A DNA stretch of 64,000 nt from Drosophila miranda (Eukaryota > Arthropoda > Insecta > Diptera > Drosophilidae), in assembly GCF_003369915.1 (NCBI RefSeq), contig NC_046673.1:2278001-2342000 (forward strand). The letters run 5' to 3'. The position numbers and the translations under genes are program-made. Below are positions 13,141-24,800 of this stretch, piece by piece; within the stretch, counting starts at the first letter, position 1; each line of letters starts with the position of its first letter. A model generated the notes under the pieces. It ran no database searches. It had not been told where the DNA came from and worked only from the letters and a program-made list of their open reading frames with translations.

Positions 13141-13580
13141 CGAACTTAGCCCACTTAACCCCCTTCTATTTAAACAGTTCAACGACTTGGAGTAAATGGC
13201 CGAAAATATTACTGATTATAAATTCTTCTTTTAGATCCATGCCAACTTTCCTCTGAACTAAAAAAAAACCACGATATCTTTCACCTGAACTGCGCTAAAA
13301 TTATTATATTTTCATTATTTTCGGTGGAATATTAAAATACCCCCCCAGTTTACAATGGGTTAATCGTTCTCACATAATGTTATCCAATCAATGAACCTAT
13401 TTTCTACTGGTTTATTTTCAATACTTGCTCCTATTGGATTTTGTCTAAAGAAAGGTTAGCGAAAACGGTCAAACCAATAAAACGTAAGTCAGTGATCATT
13501 CGTATTGCTCAATTTTGATATTCCGTTGAATACTGCCCTGTTGAGACCTGCCCACATAGTTTTATCTCATTCATAAACAA
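13141..13580. repeat. Old interspersed repeat, related to 25503-25775
   Basis: Two segments resemble the stretch upstream of Sep1. 13144-13235 (TAGCCCACTTAA, then GTAAATGGCCGAAAATATTA) matches 25673-25770. 13335-13450 (GGTGGAATATT, CACATAATGTTATCC) matches 25505-25605. A further piece of the second unit recurs near 13550 (CCCACATAGTTTTATC). Similarity is roughly 70-80 percent by eye. The order of the units differs between the two places, so this is a dispersed or tandem old repeat and not a simple duplication. Confidence 0.45.
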
Positions 13581-13990
13581 ATTTTATACAAGATTTACTA
13601 CTTTTAAGTACTCCCATTTATTGTATTTTGACTAAAACAAGGTTTAAACAAAAAAGTTAAACAAAAACGACAATGTTGCTGGTATTTGAAGACTTGTTGC
13701 TTATCAACGGGAACATATGGAACATATGTATACCCTATTTCGTCAATTTAATATGAAGATACTGTTAAACTGTTTTTAGCTAACTATAAAGCGTAATTAA
13801 TAGAGATTTCTCAAATTGATAAGTTCTAGACGTATTCATGCATTTGATTAGTTTCCTGTATATATATTCTGATCCCGATACCCATTCTTGGTCTCCATAA
13901 GAGAGCTATAAAGTTTGAAATATTGTTGTGATAGCTTTGAAACAAAGACTGACTAGTTTCTGCCTTCATTGGAGCCTGGGAGGACCAACA

Positions 13991-15106
13991 TTTTTATACC
14001 CGATACTCAAAATGAGTATTGGGGTATATTAGATTTGTGGTGAAAATGGATGTGTGTAACGTCCAGAAGGAATCGTTTCCGACCCCATAAAGTATATATA
14101 TTCTTGATCAGCATCAATAGCCGAGTCGATTGAGCCATGTCTGTCTGTCCGTCTGTCCGTCCGTCCGTCCGTCCGTCTGTCCGTCCCCTTCAGCGCCTAG
14201 TGCTCAAAGACTATAAGAGCTAGAGCAACGATGTTTTGGATCCAGACTTCTGTGATATGTCACTGCTACAAAAATATTTCAAAACTTCGCCCCGCCCACT
14301 TCCGCCCCCACAAAGGACGAAAATCTGTGGCATCTACAATTTTAAAGATATGAGAAAACCAAAAACGAATTGTAGAGAATGACCATATCTTTAAGACTGC
14401 GGAATCTGAATTGGATCGTATTATTATTATAGCCAGCATCAAGAAAACAATTTCATTTTTTCTCGCCCTGTCTCTCTCTAACACACACGTAGCATAGGCG
14501 GCTTTGCTTAGAGTAAAACATTAGCGCCTAGATCTCAGAGACTATAAAAGCTAGAGCAACCAAATTTGGTATCCACACTCCTAATATATCGGACCGAGAC
14601 GAGTTTGTTTCAAAATTTCGCCACACCCCCTTCCGCCCCCGCAAAGGACGAAAATCTGGGGATATTCAAAAATCTCAGAGACTATTAAGGCTAGAGTAAC
14701 CAAATTTGGTATCCGCACTTCTGTTATATCTTACTATAAAACGTGTATCTCAAAATTTCGCCCCACCCCTTTCCGCCCACACAAAAGACGAAAATCTGTT
14801 GCATCCACAATATTGCACATTCGAGAAAACTAAAAACGCAGAATCATAGATAATGACCATATCTATCTGGGTGCTGAATCTGGATCAGATCAGATCATTT
14901 TTATAGCCAAAGGAAAGAAATCAATTTGCAGTGGCTACGCAGCGCGTGACGTCACGCTCAGACTGATTTTCTGTCTCTCTCGCACGCACTCTTTGTCGTG
15001 TCGTTTAATATTAGCGGCGTCTGCCGGAGGAGAGCCATACTGACTTAGTATCGGGTATAACTGTAGAGTTGCGGTGTGCGTAGCAACTCACAACGTTCCC
15101 CCTCGT
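13991..15106 (+). mobile_element. SGM/DINE-1-type non-autonomous Helitron (Helentron), copy A
   Basis: The element starts with TTTTTATACCCGATACTC and holds the block typical of DINE-1/SGM elements: CCGACCCCATAAAGTATATA, then TTCTTGATCAGCATCAATAG, then a TCCG/TCTG-rich tract at 14148-14185. Several diverged repeats of the phrase CGCCC..CTTCCGCCC..CAAAGGACGAAAATCTG follow. The inverted subterminal copy AGTATCGGGTATAA is at 15047-15060. After it a hairpin (GAGTTGC, loop, GCAACTC) and CCCCCTCG close the 3' end, as expected for rolling-circle Helentrons. No coding capacity. Copy B at 27561-28683 is about 98 percent identical in opposite orientation, so both moved recently. Confidence 0.8.
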
Positions 15107-16340
15107 CTTAATTCTATAATCCGTCTTCCAAGGGTACGCAGAATGTTGACCATGCTCGTTTTCTCGGCACATGGTCAAGCAAGAACATGTTGCTGCAGCA
15201 ACATTTTTCGAAACAGATTTTTATCGGTTTGACGAACATTTTTTACGATTTTCATTGGCGAAAACCGGTTCCGTTAATGTGCGATTTATTTAAACCTGTG
15301 CAAAAGGGTACCCAACCACATGCAAAAATAAGTTTATATGGATATATTATAAGTGGTGTATATCAAATACTTGTTAAAATAACTTATCAATACCAGGCTC
15401 CGTTTTTCATTTTCACAAAAGTTTTCCGATTTACTTATGAAATCACATAAATTGGAGCTCCCCTTTTCACAAACCGCAAGTTTTCTTAAGATAATCAGAT
15501 AAGTAAACAAGATAATAAATATATCTCAAGATAAGTAAACGGCTTTTTATACAACAAAACGAATCTTAATTCAAAAAGGAAAAAAATATATGACTTATTG
15601 ATGCATTAACATAAACTTGACACCCATATCAGGGCAATTTAACTTGTGCCTTCTTTATAAATAATTTTTTTTTACGCAACCTATAATTTGTAGTGCCTTA
15701 TCTTACACAGTCTCCATTTTATTTGCAGGGCAGATACAACGAATCAGAAACCATAATCACCAGCAGATTGCATCCATATCAGGCAAAGTGTTTAGTGGTG
15801 AAAATGGAATGCGAAGGGATCCTGATCCCATACAATCGAGATAACATTCATAACACATTGCTCCCACGAATTGGGAGACAGAGTCAAAAGCCGAAATAGC
15901 CTAAATGACCATTCATTCTCCGATCCGATACCACAGAACCGATTCTCAAATCCTAGATGAATTTATTAAAACGCTGCAGGAAACAGAAATCTTTTGAGAT
16001 TCGCGAATTATTTTAGGTTATTCGATTAACACAGCTTTAATTATAACTCAAAATTTCAAAAAGTGACAACAATTTTCAAAAGTCAAACCGCAGCGTTGGC
16101 GTGCGATGTCCCCAGGCCACAGAGCTCGGTACTGTCGGTCTGGCTATCGACCTGCAAGCTCCATAGGACCCATTGAGCAAGGCAACAGCAGCAGCTTGCT
16201 CTGCTCTGAACAGGATGCCATAGCCAGCACAACATCTCCTGCAGTAGTGTGGGGGTTTTTTTATCTGTCCAGTTTCCAAACAGTTTCCAAAATAGTCGAT
16301 ACATCATAATATGAGGTATGTATGAAAAGTATCGAGATTA
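15107..16340. other. Intergenic between Helentron A and LINE copy 1
   Basis: About 1.2 kb of AT-rich sequence. No known element is recognised. It contains one possible exon-like stretch (about 15730-15896, see findings) and otherwise only short frames. Confidence 0.4.
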
Positions 16341-16354
16341 CAGAATTACGTTAG
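16341..16354. repeat. Target site duplication of LINE copy 1 (left)
   Basis: CAGAATTACGTTAG is repeated exactly at 20259-20272. The 14-bp repeats bracket the LINE at 16355-20258 and mark its insertion site. Confidence 0.8.
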
Positions 16355-16360
16355 GTTATG

Positions 16361-18752
16361 TTAGGGGTAGTCCCATCCGGAGGCTTGGATAAATTTAGAC
16401 AAGGTCGCAGGTTTGATTTCGGAAAGGTCCGAAATGACCGTGATGAAAGGGGCCCCGAGAATCCGAAGATGACAATTTCCAAGGGCCGGGCCATGACAGA
16501 AGAAGTGGGAGACCGATTCCCCCTCTTCCTCGTCGCGACAACTCCTACAGAAGTCATTGTGAGGGATTGACAGCCTAGAGGCGTGAGTGCCTATCTGCCA
16601 GTGTCCCGTGATTACTCGGGTAACTGCAGAGAATTGTGCTCTACTGAGTCTATATAGCTCCGCCGAGCGCTTTTTCGATCGATGAGGCCATATCGATCTC
16701 GATATTTTACAGGAGAACAGATTTTTACGCTTGGAACACACTGCAGTGATCCGGGAGCCTGAAGCAATGACTGACGTTTATCTCGCTAAAGTAGACTCCG
16801 CCACCCACGCGGCCGTCTAACTTTGAGCCATCAGTGTAGAAGTGAACCGCATTTGCGGGTCCTGGTTCGCCCATCTCCCAGTCCTCCCTAAGTGGGATTG
16901 ATACCTGGAAAGGCGTCGAGAGGTCATCACTAGGAATACAGTAAGCTGTCCTCTCTGGTAATTGCGGGAGGCTCATCAGGATTCCCGAGTGCCCAACCAC
17001 GAACGCTTTCCACAGTTTGGCTTCTCTCATTCTAAGGGCAGAAAGTGTTGCCACCTTCTTACCCATGAAGTCTACAGGGAGGAGGTTCAGCACGGTATCC
17101 AGGGCTTCCCCAGGAGTAGTGCGTAGCCCGCCAGTTATGCATAGCTCTGCCATGCGTTGAACTCTACTGAGTCTGTTAGGATAAATTCTTTTGTCTAGGG
17201 CTGGCCACCATACTACCACTCCATAGAGCATGATTGGTCGTATGATGGCGGTGTATAGCCACCGAACTATATACGGGGTCATTCCCCATTTTAGTCCAAT
17301 TGCTTGGCATGGGCCACTGTGGCCTTCTTTACTCTATGCTCTATGCTCAGTTTCCAATCGAGCTTTCTGTCGAGGATTAGGCCAAGATACTTGGCATTAT
17401 TGCTAAAAACTAGCGCCTCCCCACAGAGTTTTGGGGGTATCAGTACCGGAACTTTGTACTTCCTAGAGAAAAGGACAAGTTCCTTTTTAGACGGATTAAC
17501 TCCTAATCCGCATTTGTCTGCCCATCTCGACATTTTCGCGAGAGTACTTGTCATGCACTCACACAACGTCTGCGGAAATTTTCCGGAGAGTGCTATAGCA
17601 ACATCGTCCGCATACGCCACCACACGGCAGCCACCCCCCTCTATCTCCCGCACTGCCACGTTCCATAGGAGGGGCGAGAGGACTCCGGCCTGCGGTGTGC
17701 CTCTGCTGACAAATCTGGTGCACGTTGACGTCCCCAGTGATGCCTCAACCGTCCTGCATTGTAGCATCTGATCGATCAGGCTCACCGTCCTGGAGTCAAC
17801 CCCCAGATCCGTCAGTGCGCCCGTGATAGCGGTCGGAAGGATATTATTAAAGGCGTCTTCTATGTCGAGGAAGGCTACCAGGGTGTTCTCCTTAAAGTTA
17901 AGGGACGCTTCGATGATCGACGCCTGCAATAAGGCGCTCGACAAAGATCTTAATAAGACGAGTCGTGGCCTCCGTGGAAAACTCCTCCTCAGGTGGGGGC
18001 TCCGGGAGAACACGACAGAGGTGGTCTGAGCACCGAGTCCAGTTTGTCCGCCTGATGTTCCGGAATCGAACTGGCTTCGGTACTGAGAAAGAGAAAACAG
18101 TTTCCACGTACCTGTGGTCCGAGAAGGAGTCCTCTTCCAGGACCCTCTAGGATACAATTTTACTCTGTATCTCATGAGAGGCAAGCGTGAGGTCCAGGAC
18201 CTCCTTCCGGTTTTTAATAATAAAGGTGGGGTCACTACCCCGGTTTAATAAGACCATCTGAGTGGTCAGTAAGTAACTGAAAAGGTACTCACCCCTTTCG
18301 TTTGTGTCAGTGCTTCCCCACTGACTGTGATGTGCATTGGCGTCGCACCCCACAATTAGGCCGATGTCCTTGGCCGAACAGTCTGTGATAAGAGCCCGGA
18401 GAGGCGCGTGTGAAGGGAGGTCTGGTTGATCATGCCCCATGTATGCGGAGCAGATCCTCAGTGAGCGCTCCTGGCCTTCGAGGTTCACTGCTGTTTGGTC
18501 TTCATTGCTGAAATTTGGGAGCAAAAATAAGTGCAAATCTCTTTTTGCAAGAATTCAGGTGCGAGTTTTACCTGCGGAGTCAGCTACGTATAGCTTATAG
18601 TCAGGAGTCCTCAGACCAGAGACCCTGTTTCCGAGGATCCAGGGCTCCTGAATGAGGACTATGTCGGCTCCACCCTTGGCTAGGTGGAGCAGGAGAGCAG
18701 CGCATGCTGCCTTACAATGGTGGAGGTTTATCTGCAGGAGTATCAGTGACAT
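16361..18752 (-). pseudogene. LINE copy 1 ORF2 remnant
   Basis: Broken ORF2. The endonuclease start LILLQINLHHCKAACAALLL and ADIVLIQEPWI are in one frame at 18555-18752. The endonuclease middle (GLIVGCDANAHHSQWGSTD) is at 18147-18536. The reverse transcriptase (FVSRGTPQAGVLSPLLWNVA, then VVAYADDVAIALSG) is at 17291-17860. The thumb region is at 16725-17282. The C-terminal Cys/His-like segment (HNDFCRSCRDEEEGESVSHF) is at 16361-16741. At least four frame changes and two large deletions make it non-functional. Confidence 0.85.
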
Positions 18753-19396
18753 TCCTGAGGTTCACCTCTACCATTGTCCTGTCGTGGTCGCTCTCCGAAG
18801 AGTCCAGCTCCTCCGCGACCCCGATGTGCTTGAGATCCCTAGTGAGATCGCTCACGTCTGACACGTAACCATCTAGGATGTCATCCGATACCACTGATGC
18901 CACGTCTGACACCGCAGGCTTGATCTCCATACTAGGGATCTCCGGGGGCTCCAGGTCTGGCTTGACCGTCGGTTGCATGCCTTTGGAGTCGGACTTGTAC
19001 GGTACTACGACTACCTTCTTGTAGCCGTAGTCCACAGCGCCCTCCGTGTCATGGAGAAGTCTTACCGACTCCTCGTTCAAGTGGAGGATGACTTGGCGCC
19101 TCTGTCCATTGCTCTCCTCTACCTTGGCCACCTTCCAATCGGCTGTAGGAAGGTGGGGGTTGCAGACCTGCAGAATCCGGAGAATCTTATCCGGCTCTGC
19201 AGGCTTCGCCGAGACCCAAGCTCTGGCCCTCGGCTTGCTGGGGATGTCCTCCCATTTTACGGCCTCCAGCTTGGCTCCTGGGTAGACCTCCTTGAGCGAT
19301 GCTACCGCCTTCGTGTAGAGGGCCGCCGAGCGAGCATCTTGGCAGGCGATGGCACTCTGCCTTGGTGCCACCCGGCGTCCTCACACTTGGGCGGTG
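18556..19396 (-). repeat. 841-bp block identical to LINE copy 2 (29379-30219)
   Basis: Frames on both strands and in several phases (219, 79, 69 and 65 codons, plus most of a 144-codon frame) translate identically in both copies, so nucleotide identity must be essentially complete. Immediately outside the block, amino-acid identity falls to about 88 percent or the frames differ by indels. Confidence 0.8.
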
Positions 19397-19981
19397 GTCC
19401 TCCATGACTCCCTGTCTATGACTCCCATTAGGGGTTTTCCTCTCGCCACCTCGGCAAACGAGCGGTTGCTCAGGGATTTCGTCCTCTCTTGGAGGTTGGG
19501 CTTGCGTGGTGGTATCTTCCGCCGAGCGTTGCCGCTTGCTTGGGGCCTTGGCTGCGGCCTTGCCAGCTTTGGCTGGCTGGTAGTCGGGCAGGACCGTCTT
19601 GGCCCATCGCCGCGATTCGATGCCTTGGACAGACGCCAGCAACACCGGGTCATCGTTGCCCAGAATGAAGGCCGCACGTCTCTTGTCCTGGAACCTACGC
19701 CTATCTTTCGAAGCAGGAAATCCACCTGCCGGGGTTGTCAAGGGGTCGCCGGCCCCAAGGGGTCTGCCAGCCGCAATAACGCTCTGCATGGCAGCCACCC
19801 CGGTAACCGCGGGGCCCTTGGGGCCCCCCGACGTGGATTGTCCCGATTGGCTTTTGGGACCTCTCCTCGCAGCGCTAGCTGCCTCGAGACGGTGGACCGA
19901 CTTAGTCTCCTTCCCCGTCGTTTTGGGCAGTGGTTTCGCAGATGTAGCCATGCATCCCTCGGCATATGACAGTGTCACCAT
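18712..19981 (-). pseudogene. LINE copy 1 ORF1 remnant
   Basis: ORF1 reads MVTLSYAEGCMATSAKPLPK at its start (19981). The frame is lost near 19400-19500, where about 80-90 bp present in copy 2 are missing. It resumes as a 219-residue frame (18712-19371) that is identical to the corresponding part of copy 2. No CCHC zinc knuckle is visible. The last codons overlap the start of ORF2. Confidence 0.75.
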
Positions 19982-20258
19982 GAACTGGAGTTATTTCACT
20001 GAGAGTTTTCTTCTCTCCGCCCGATTACAATTAGCCAGCATCCTGGCAGAGACATGACCGTATCAGGACCTGTGCCCAGCCGCCCTCACGGGGATAGTAT
20101 AGTCGCACTTTCACCGGTGCAGTACTTTGAAGCACAGTCGCCTCGGATTCAGGGCAAGCCACGAACCCGAGACGCCTGTGCCCCGTTCCGAGTTTACAGT
20201 TGTGACAAGCCGACTCGTCATCCGCTTATCCCCCTGTAGCACCCGATGGCTAACGGCC

Positions 20259-20272
20259 CAGAATTACGTTAG
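20259..20272. repeat. Target site duplication of LINE copy 1 (right)
   Basis: An exact repeat of 16341-16354 (CAGAATTACGTTAG), at the 5' end of the minus-strand LINE. The presence of both repeats shows that the 5' end near 20258 is the original insertion end and not a later truncation. Confidence 0.8.
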
Positions 20273-21739
20273 TTTCCAGCCAAATTTAAGATACATCCAC
20301 ATAGAGACAAACATACAAATTAAATCCCAATCCAATTAAAACTTACATGGCGTTATTTCAGACAAATAAGTCGCTTGTGCCATTACTTTGTGCTATGGTG
20401 TTGTGTGTTGTAGTGGTAGAAAATCATTGTCGGACCACAGCTTGCTGAAACGCTATACAACGCCCTACAACGAAAGTAATTCTTAGGAACTAATACATAA
20501 TTTACAATATCCCGAACCTTTATGTAAACAATAATTAAATTATTTATGCTAAAAAATATTAATGAACTCTTTTTTCTGGTCCTATTTAGGGGATGTATGT
20601 AGATATATGTATGTGCAATGTACATATGTATGGAGATGTGACCACTGAAGAATAAGAATACAAATTTTTGCGTTCTTCTTTGAGAAAGAAAATCCCCTAG
20701 AAGACCCCATTGAACACAAATCAATGGATTAGAAATTATCTGCAATAAAATACACTTTTGTTGCTTTTATTTTTTTTAAATGTTCCGTTTAGTGAGGAAC
20801 GCACCTTGTAGAATATAAAGTCATAGCGAATTAAGTTGGGATAAAATATTTCATATACATAATAAAAGAGATTTCACATTTTGGTTTTTTGTTTTAACTT
20901 TCGAGTGCACGTGGTCCTTGACTCGTCCTTTAACTTGGCCCGGATCTATGGGCGGGCCATGCCACCTAGGAAGGGATCACTTTAAAGAGCTTCAAGTACT
21001 TCAAAGATCAAGTTTGAGCAGTCAGATTGTGCATAGGATGCAGGGGGCAGGGGACTGGGCCCATAGTTCGAGGGCAAATCAAAGGACGACAGCACGACGT
21101 GCAGAACTATAACCTAAAGGAAACGCTTAATACGGAAGAGCAGAGCCAGCAGTGGAGCTGGAAGCTGGCTGGTTGTCGGAGGGAGCCAGCGTCCAGCCAG
21201 CGCCAGCTACTGCTGTGTGTTGGAGACTATAAAGACGATAAACAGACAAAAAATGGACTAACATACATTAGATCGGATGAATCAGGCGATGGGTGTATAC
21301 TTAACCTAAATGCAAATACAGAGTGCAATAATCCATGGTTAATATCGACATGCCATGTCTAAATACATAGTAGGAATACAGTTGTTATTCATGTTCGATT
21401 TAGGAGTGTGATATGAAATGTGTTCGCGTTTGTTTTTGTCGATTTGATGAGCATTTTGGGAGCAATTGCATTGCAGATGTTTCGCCACACGTAGTAGATG
21501 TGCGGCTGTGTGTTTGTGTGTATATCTATGTTCTATATATTGATATTCATATGCATGTACATATACACATGTATATAAATATGGTGAATGCAAAATTAAT
21601 ACAAAATACTTTAGCGCCCTTCGTTTTACAGTGAGAATATAGTCAAGCGCGACCGCAACTTAAAAATCTGCGTACAAAATATATATATATATGTATATGT
21701 ATGTTTTTTGTGTATAACTATCGATTGCACAATTTAGTG

Positions 21740-21780
<41 letters not shown>

Positions 21781-21809
21781 GGTGTATGTATCAATTGATT
21801 GGATACGCT
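20273..21809. other. Intergenic / Sep1 3' UTR
   Basis: AT-rich with TATG microsatellites and an (AT)n tract at 21741-21777. A minus-strand AATAAA (TTTATT near 20767) would give a Sep1 3' UTR of about 1 kb. No coding exon is supported. Confidence 0.4.
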
Positions 21810-24800
21810 TCAATGCTGGGCTTGCATGCGGGCTTGCATCTGGGCCAGCATCTCCGTCATACGTGCAAGCTCGGCCTCCTTCTCCTGCAGTATGCGGTCC
21901 TTCTCTGAGAGCGCACTGTTGGCTACAGTCTGAGCGTTCACGTTGTTCTCACGTTCCTGCTTTATGCCGTTTTCCTTACCCTTGATGCCTTTGGCCAGGC
22001 GATCGGATCGATAGTTTTCGTAGTGCACCTCTTGCGTCACCTCCTGCAGGTCCTGCATGTGGGTTCTGGAACGGAAAACAAACATAAAAGTTAACAAGCG
22101 TGTGAAATAGAGCGTGGGACAGCGGGAACTACTCACATTAGCATTGTGCGCAGCTTTATGAAATCACAGTGATCGGGATTCTCTACCTCGACCACGCCCC
22201 AGGGATAGAGGCGGCCGCGAACCTTTTTACCCTTGACCTCAAGTAATGTATTGGCGCCGCAGACGGCAAAAGGCACAGCTTCCTTCAGTTGCTTCACTTG
22301 TTCCTTGTAGTCTTCGTCCTCGTCGGAATCACAGTCTGGCAGTGGATAAATTTTAATGCCATGGCTCTCGATTTCTTGCATAATGCGGCACTTAAGGCGC
22401 AAGATTTCTTTTTTGGTGAGGCAGTCAGCTTTGGCAATAACGGGCACAATGTTCACCTTGGAGTGGAGTTTCTTCATGAATTCCACGTCCAATGGCTTCA
22501 GGCTATACAATCCAATCAAAACTCAGCGTTTAGAACCGTCGAAGGGACAACGAACGAACACATTGCAGTGAAAGTGAACTTACCCATGCCCAAAGGGCGA
22601 AATAAAGTAGAAGCAGCAGTGTATGCGATTGTCCACAATGTTGCGACGATTAAGACCGCTTTCGTCGCGCAGGAAGCGCTCGTACTGCTCATCGATATAC
22701 TCGAGTATGGCACTGAAGCTGTTAGAATTGTCGATGGCGTCACCAAATCCGGGTGTGTCGACTACGGTAAGGCGCAGTTTGACCCCACGCTCCTCAATCT
22801 CCACTGTCGAGGCCTCCAACTTGACTGTTTGCTTTTGTTTTTCTGCAAGAAGATGCGAGTGATCAACGTCCAACACAAGGAAACACAAAAAGAGACAGGT
22901 AGGGGCGTGCGCCTACCTATGGCATCGGGTATGATGCGTTCCGGGTATAGGTCCGTGAGAAATAAACTGTTGACCAGTGTGGACTTGCCAAGTCCGGACT
23001 CGCCAACCACCATCAGGGTGAACTCGAAGCCCTTTTTCACGGACTTCCGATGCACTTGGTTGGGCAGATTTGCGAACCCCACATAGCCGGGCGTCTCAAT
23101 GCTGGAAAACTGCAACATACCATAACAAAAAGAGATAAGCCGTTATTATTATCAAGTATTGTTTTTATTCCGCATAGAAAGCGATGGCGTCGCGACTGTT
23201 TGAAATGCTTGTCACGCACAATAAAGAAACTAAAATTTCTCTTGCCACAAGCCACATATTTTTGTACATATATACATATGTATGTATGTACATACAGTCA
23301 AGGAAAAAAGTCAACATACAGCACCGATTTTTCAATATTTCGGGTTTTCGCAATGAAAATTAAAAAAGTTGGTATGCCATTATTTAGGACACTTAAAGTT
23401 ATTATTATTTCAGAAAAAAAACTTAAACAAAAATGATGTATACTAAAGTTACAACGAAAAAACATAAAATGTTCACGGAAAAAAAGTGTACATACAGCCT
23501 CTATGCTTTTGTATTATAGTCTCAAAGTCATCTTAATATTAATACTTTTTATACTTTTAATATTTGGTTGGTCCACCATTGGCATCTATTACAGCCTGTA
23601 GTCGTCGGGGCATCGATGCCACCAAATTTTCGGTTGTTGTGGGCGGAACTTCGGCCCAAGCTCGAATGAGAGCGGTTTTGAGGCTTTCCCGACTGCTGAT
23701 GTTATACTTCCGTACCAATCTTTCTAAAATGTCCCAAAGATGTTCGATTGGGTTAAGGTCTGGCGATTGGGGTGGTGAACGAAGCTGTCTTGGGGCATAA
23801 TACAGCAACCAATCACGCACAACATGTGCGGTGTGCTTTGGATCGTTGTCCTGTTGGAAGATCCAACTGCTTCCCAGGCTCAATGTATCCACCGATGTGC
23901 TCCAAAATTGGCGGAACACATCGAAAAGTGTTCAGGAGTCATTGTGCACCCAAAAACAATTGCCAATTTTTTGCACGAGGATGGTTTCAAGAGCCGAGTT
24001 CCACGAAAGAAACCATTGATTTCAGAAAAGAATCGGATTTTGCGCCTGGAATTCGCCAAAGCGCACTTAAATAAGGATCCAAACTTTTGGAAAAGCGTTT
24101 TATTTACAGATGAAAGTAAATACAACATTTTCGGAAGTGATGGCCGTTCCAGAGTTTGGAGAAAGGCAAACACCGCTCTTGACCCTATAAACATGATACC
24201 CACCGTCAAGCATGGAGGTGGTAGTGTAATGGTTTGGGGCGCTATGGCCTGGAGTAGGTAATTTGGTGTTTGTGGAAGGGAATATGGATCGCTTCCAGTA
24301 TAAGATATTGGAAGAAAATTTGGAAACATCGGTGGATACATTGAGCCTGGGAAGCAGTTGGATCTTCCAACAGGACAACGATCCAAAGCACACCGCACAT
24401 GTTGTGCGTGATTGGTTGCTGTATTATGCCTCAAGACAGCTTCGTTCACCACCCCAATCGCCAGACCTTAACCCAATCGAACATCTTTGGGACATTTTAG
24501 AAATATTGGTACGGAAGTATAACAATAGCAGTCGGGAAAGCCTCAAAACCGCCCTCATTCGAGCTTGGGCCGAAGTTCCGCCCACAACAACCGAAAATTT
24601 GGTGGCATCGATGCTTCGACGACTACAGGCTGTAATAGATGCCAATGGTGGACCAACCAAGTATTAAAAGTATAAAAAGTATTAATATTAAGATGACTTT
24701 GAGACTATAATACAAAAGCATAGAGGCTGTATGTACACTTTTTTTCCGTGAACATTTTATGTTTTTTCGTTGTCACTTTAGTATACATAATTTTTGTTTA

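Larger units (their letters stand above)
16355..20258 (-). mobile_element. LINE, probably LOA clade (bilbo/TRIM-like), copy 1, defective
   Basis: A 3.9-kb minus-strand non-LTR retrotransposon with 14-bp target duplications. It has a 5' UTR (about 19982-20258), ORF1 and ORF2 (endonuclease, reverse transcriptase, remnant RNase H region). The short 3' tail reads CCCCTAACATAACC before the target repeat. Compared with copy 2 it lacks about 830 bp between endonuclease and reverse transcriptase (junction near 17918-17946), about 370 bp of the RNase H region (junction near 16725-16741) and the 3' UTR. Several frameshifts break the frames. The clade call rests on the LQINLHHCKAA endonuclease start plus a C-terminal RNase H domain; an I- or R1-related clade is possible. 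Confidence 0.85.

Noticed and set aside
14148..14185. Direct repeats of TCCG/TCTG resembling a short array
   Set aside because: This is the usual simple tract inside DINE-1/SGM elements, not a CRISPR or satellite array.
14266..14484. 72-codon frame conserved exactly between 14266-14484 and 28182-28400
   Set aside because: Conservation reflects recent copying of the Helentron; the frame has no protein family features.
21741..21777. Long AT run as an origin or matrix attachment site
   Set aside because: A plain (AT)n microsatellite; no other supporting signal.
22289..23086. Plus-strand 265-codon open frame
   Set aside because: Antisense to Sep1 coding exons and running through their introns; no family resemblance.
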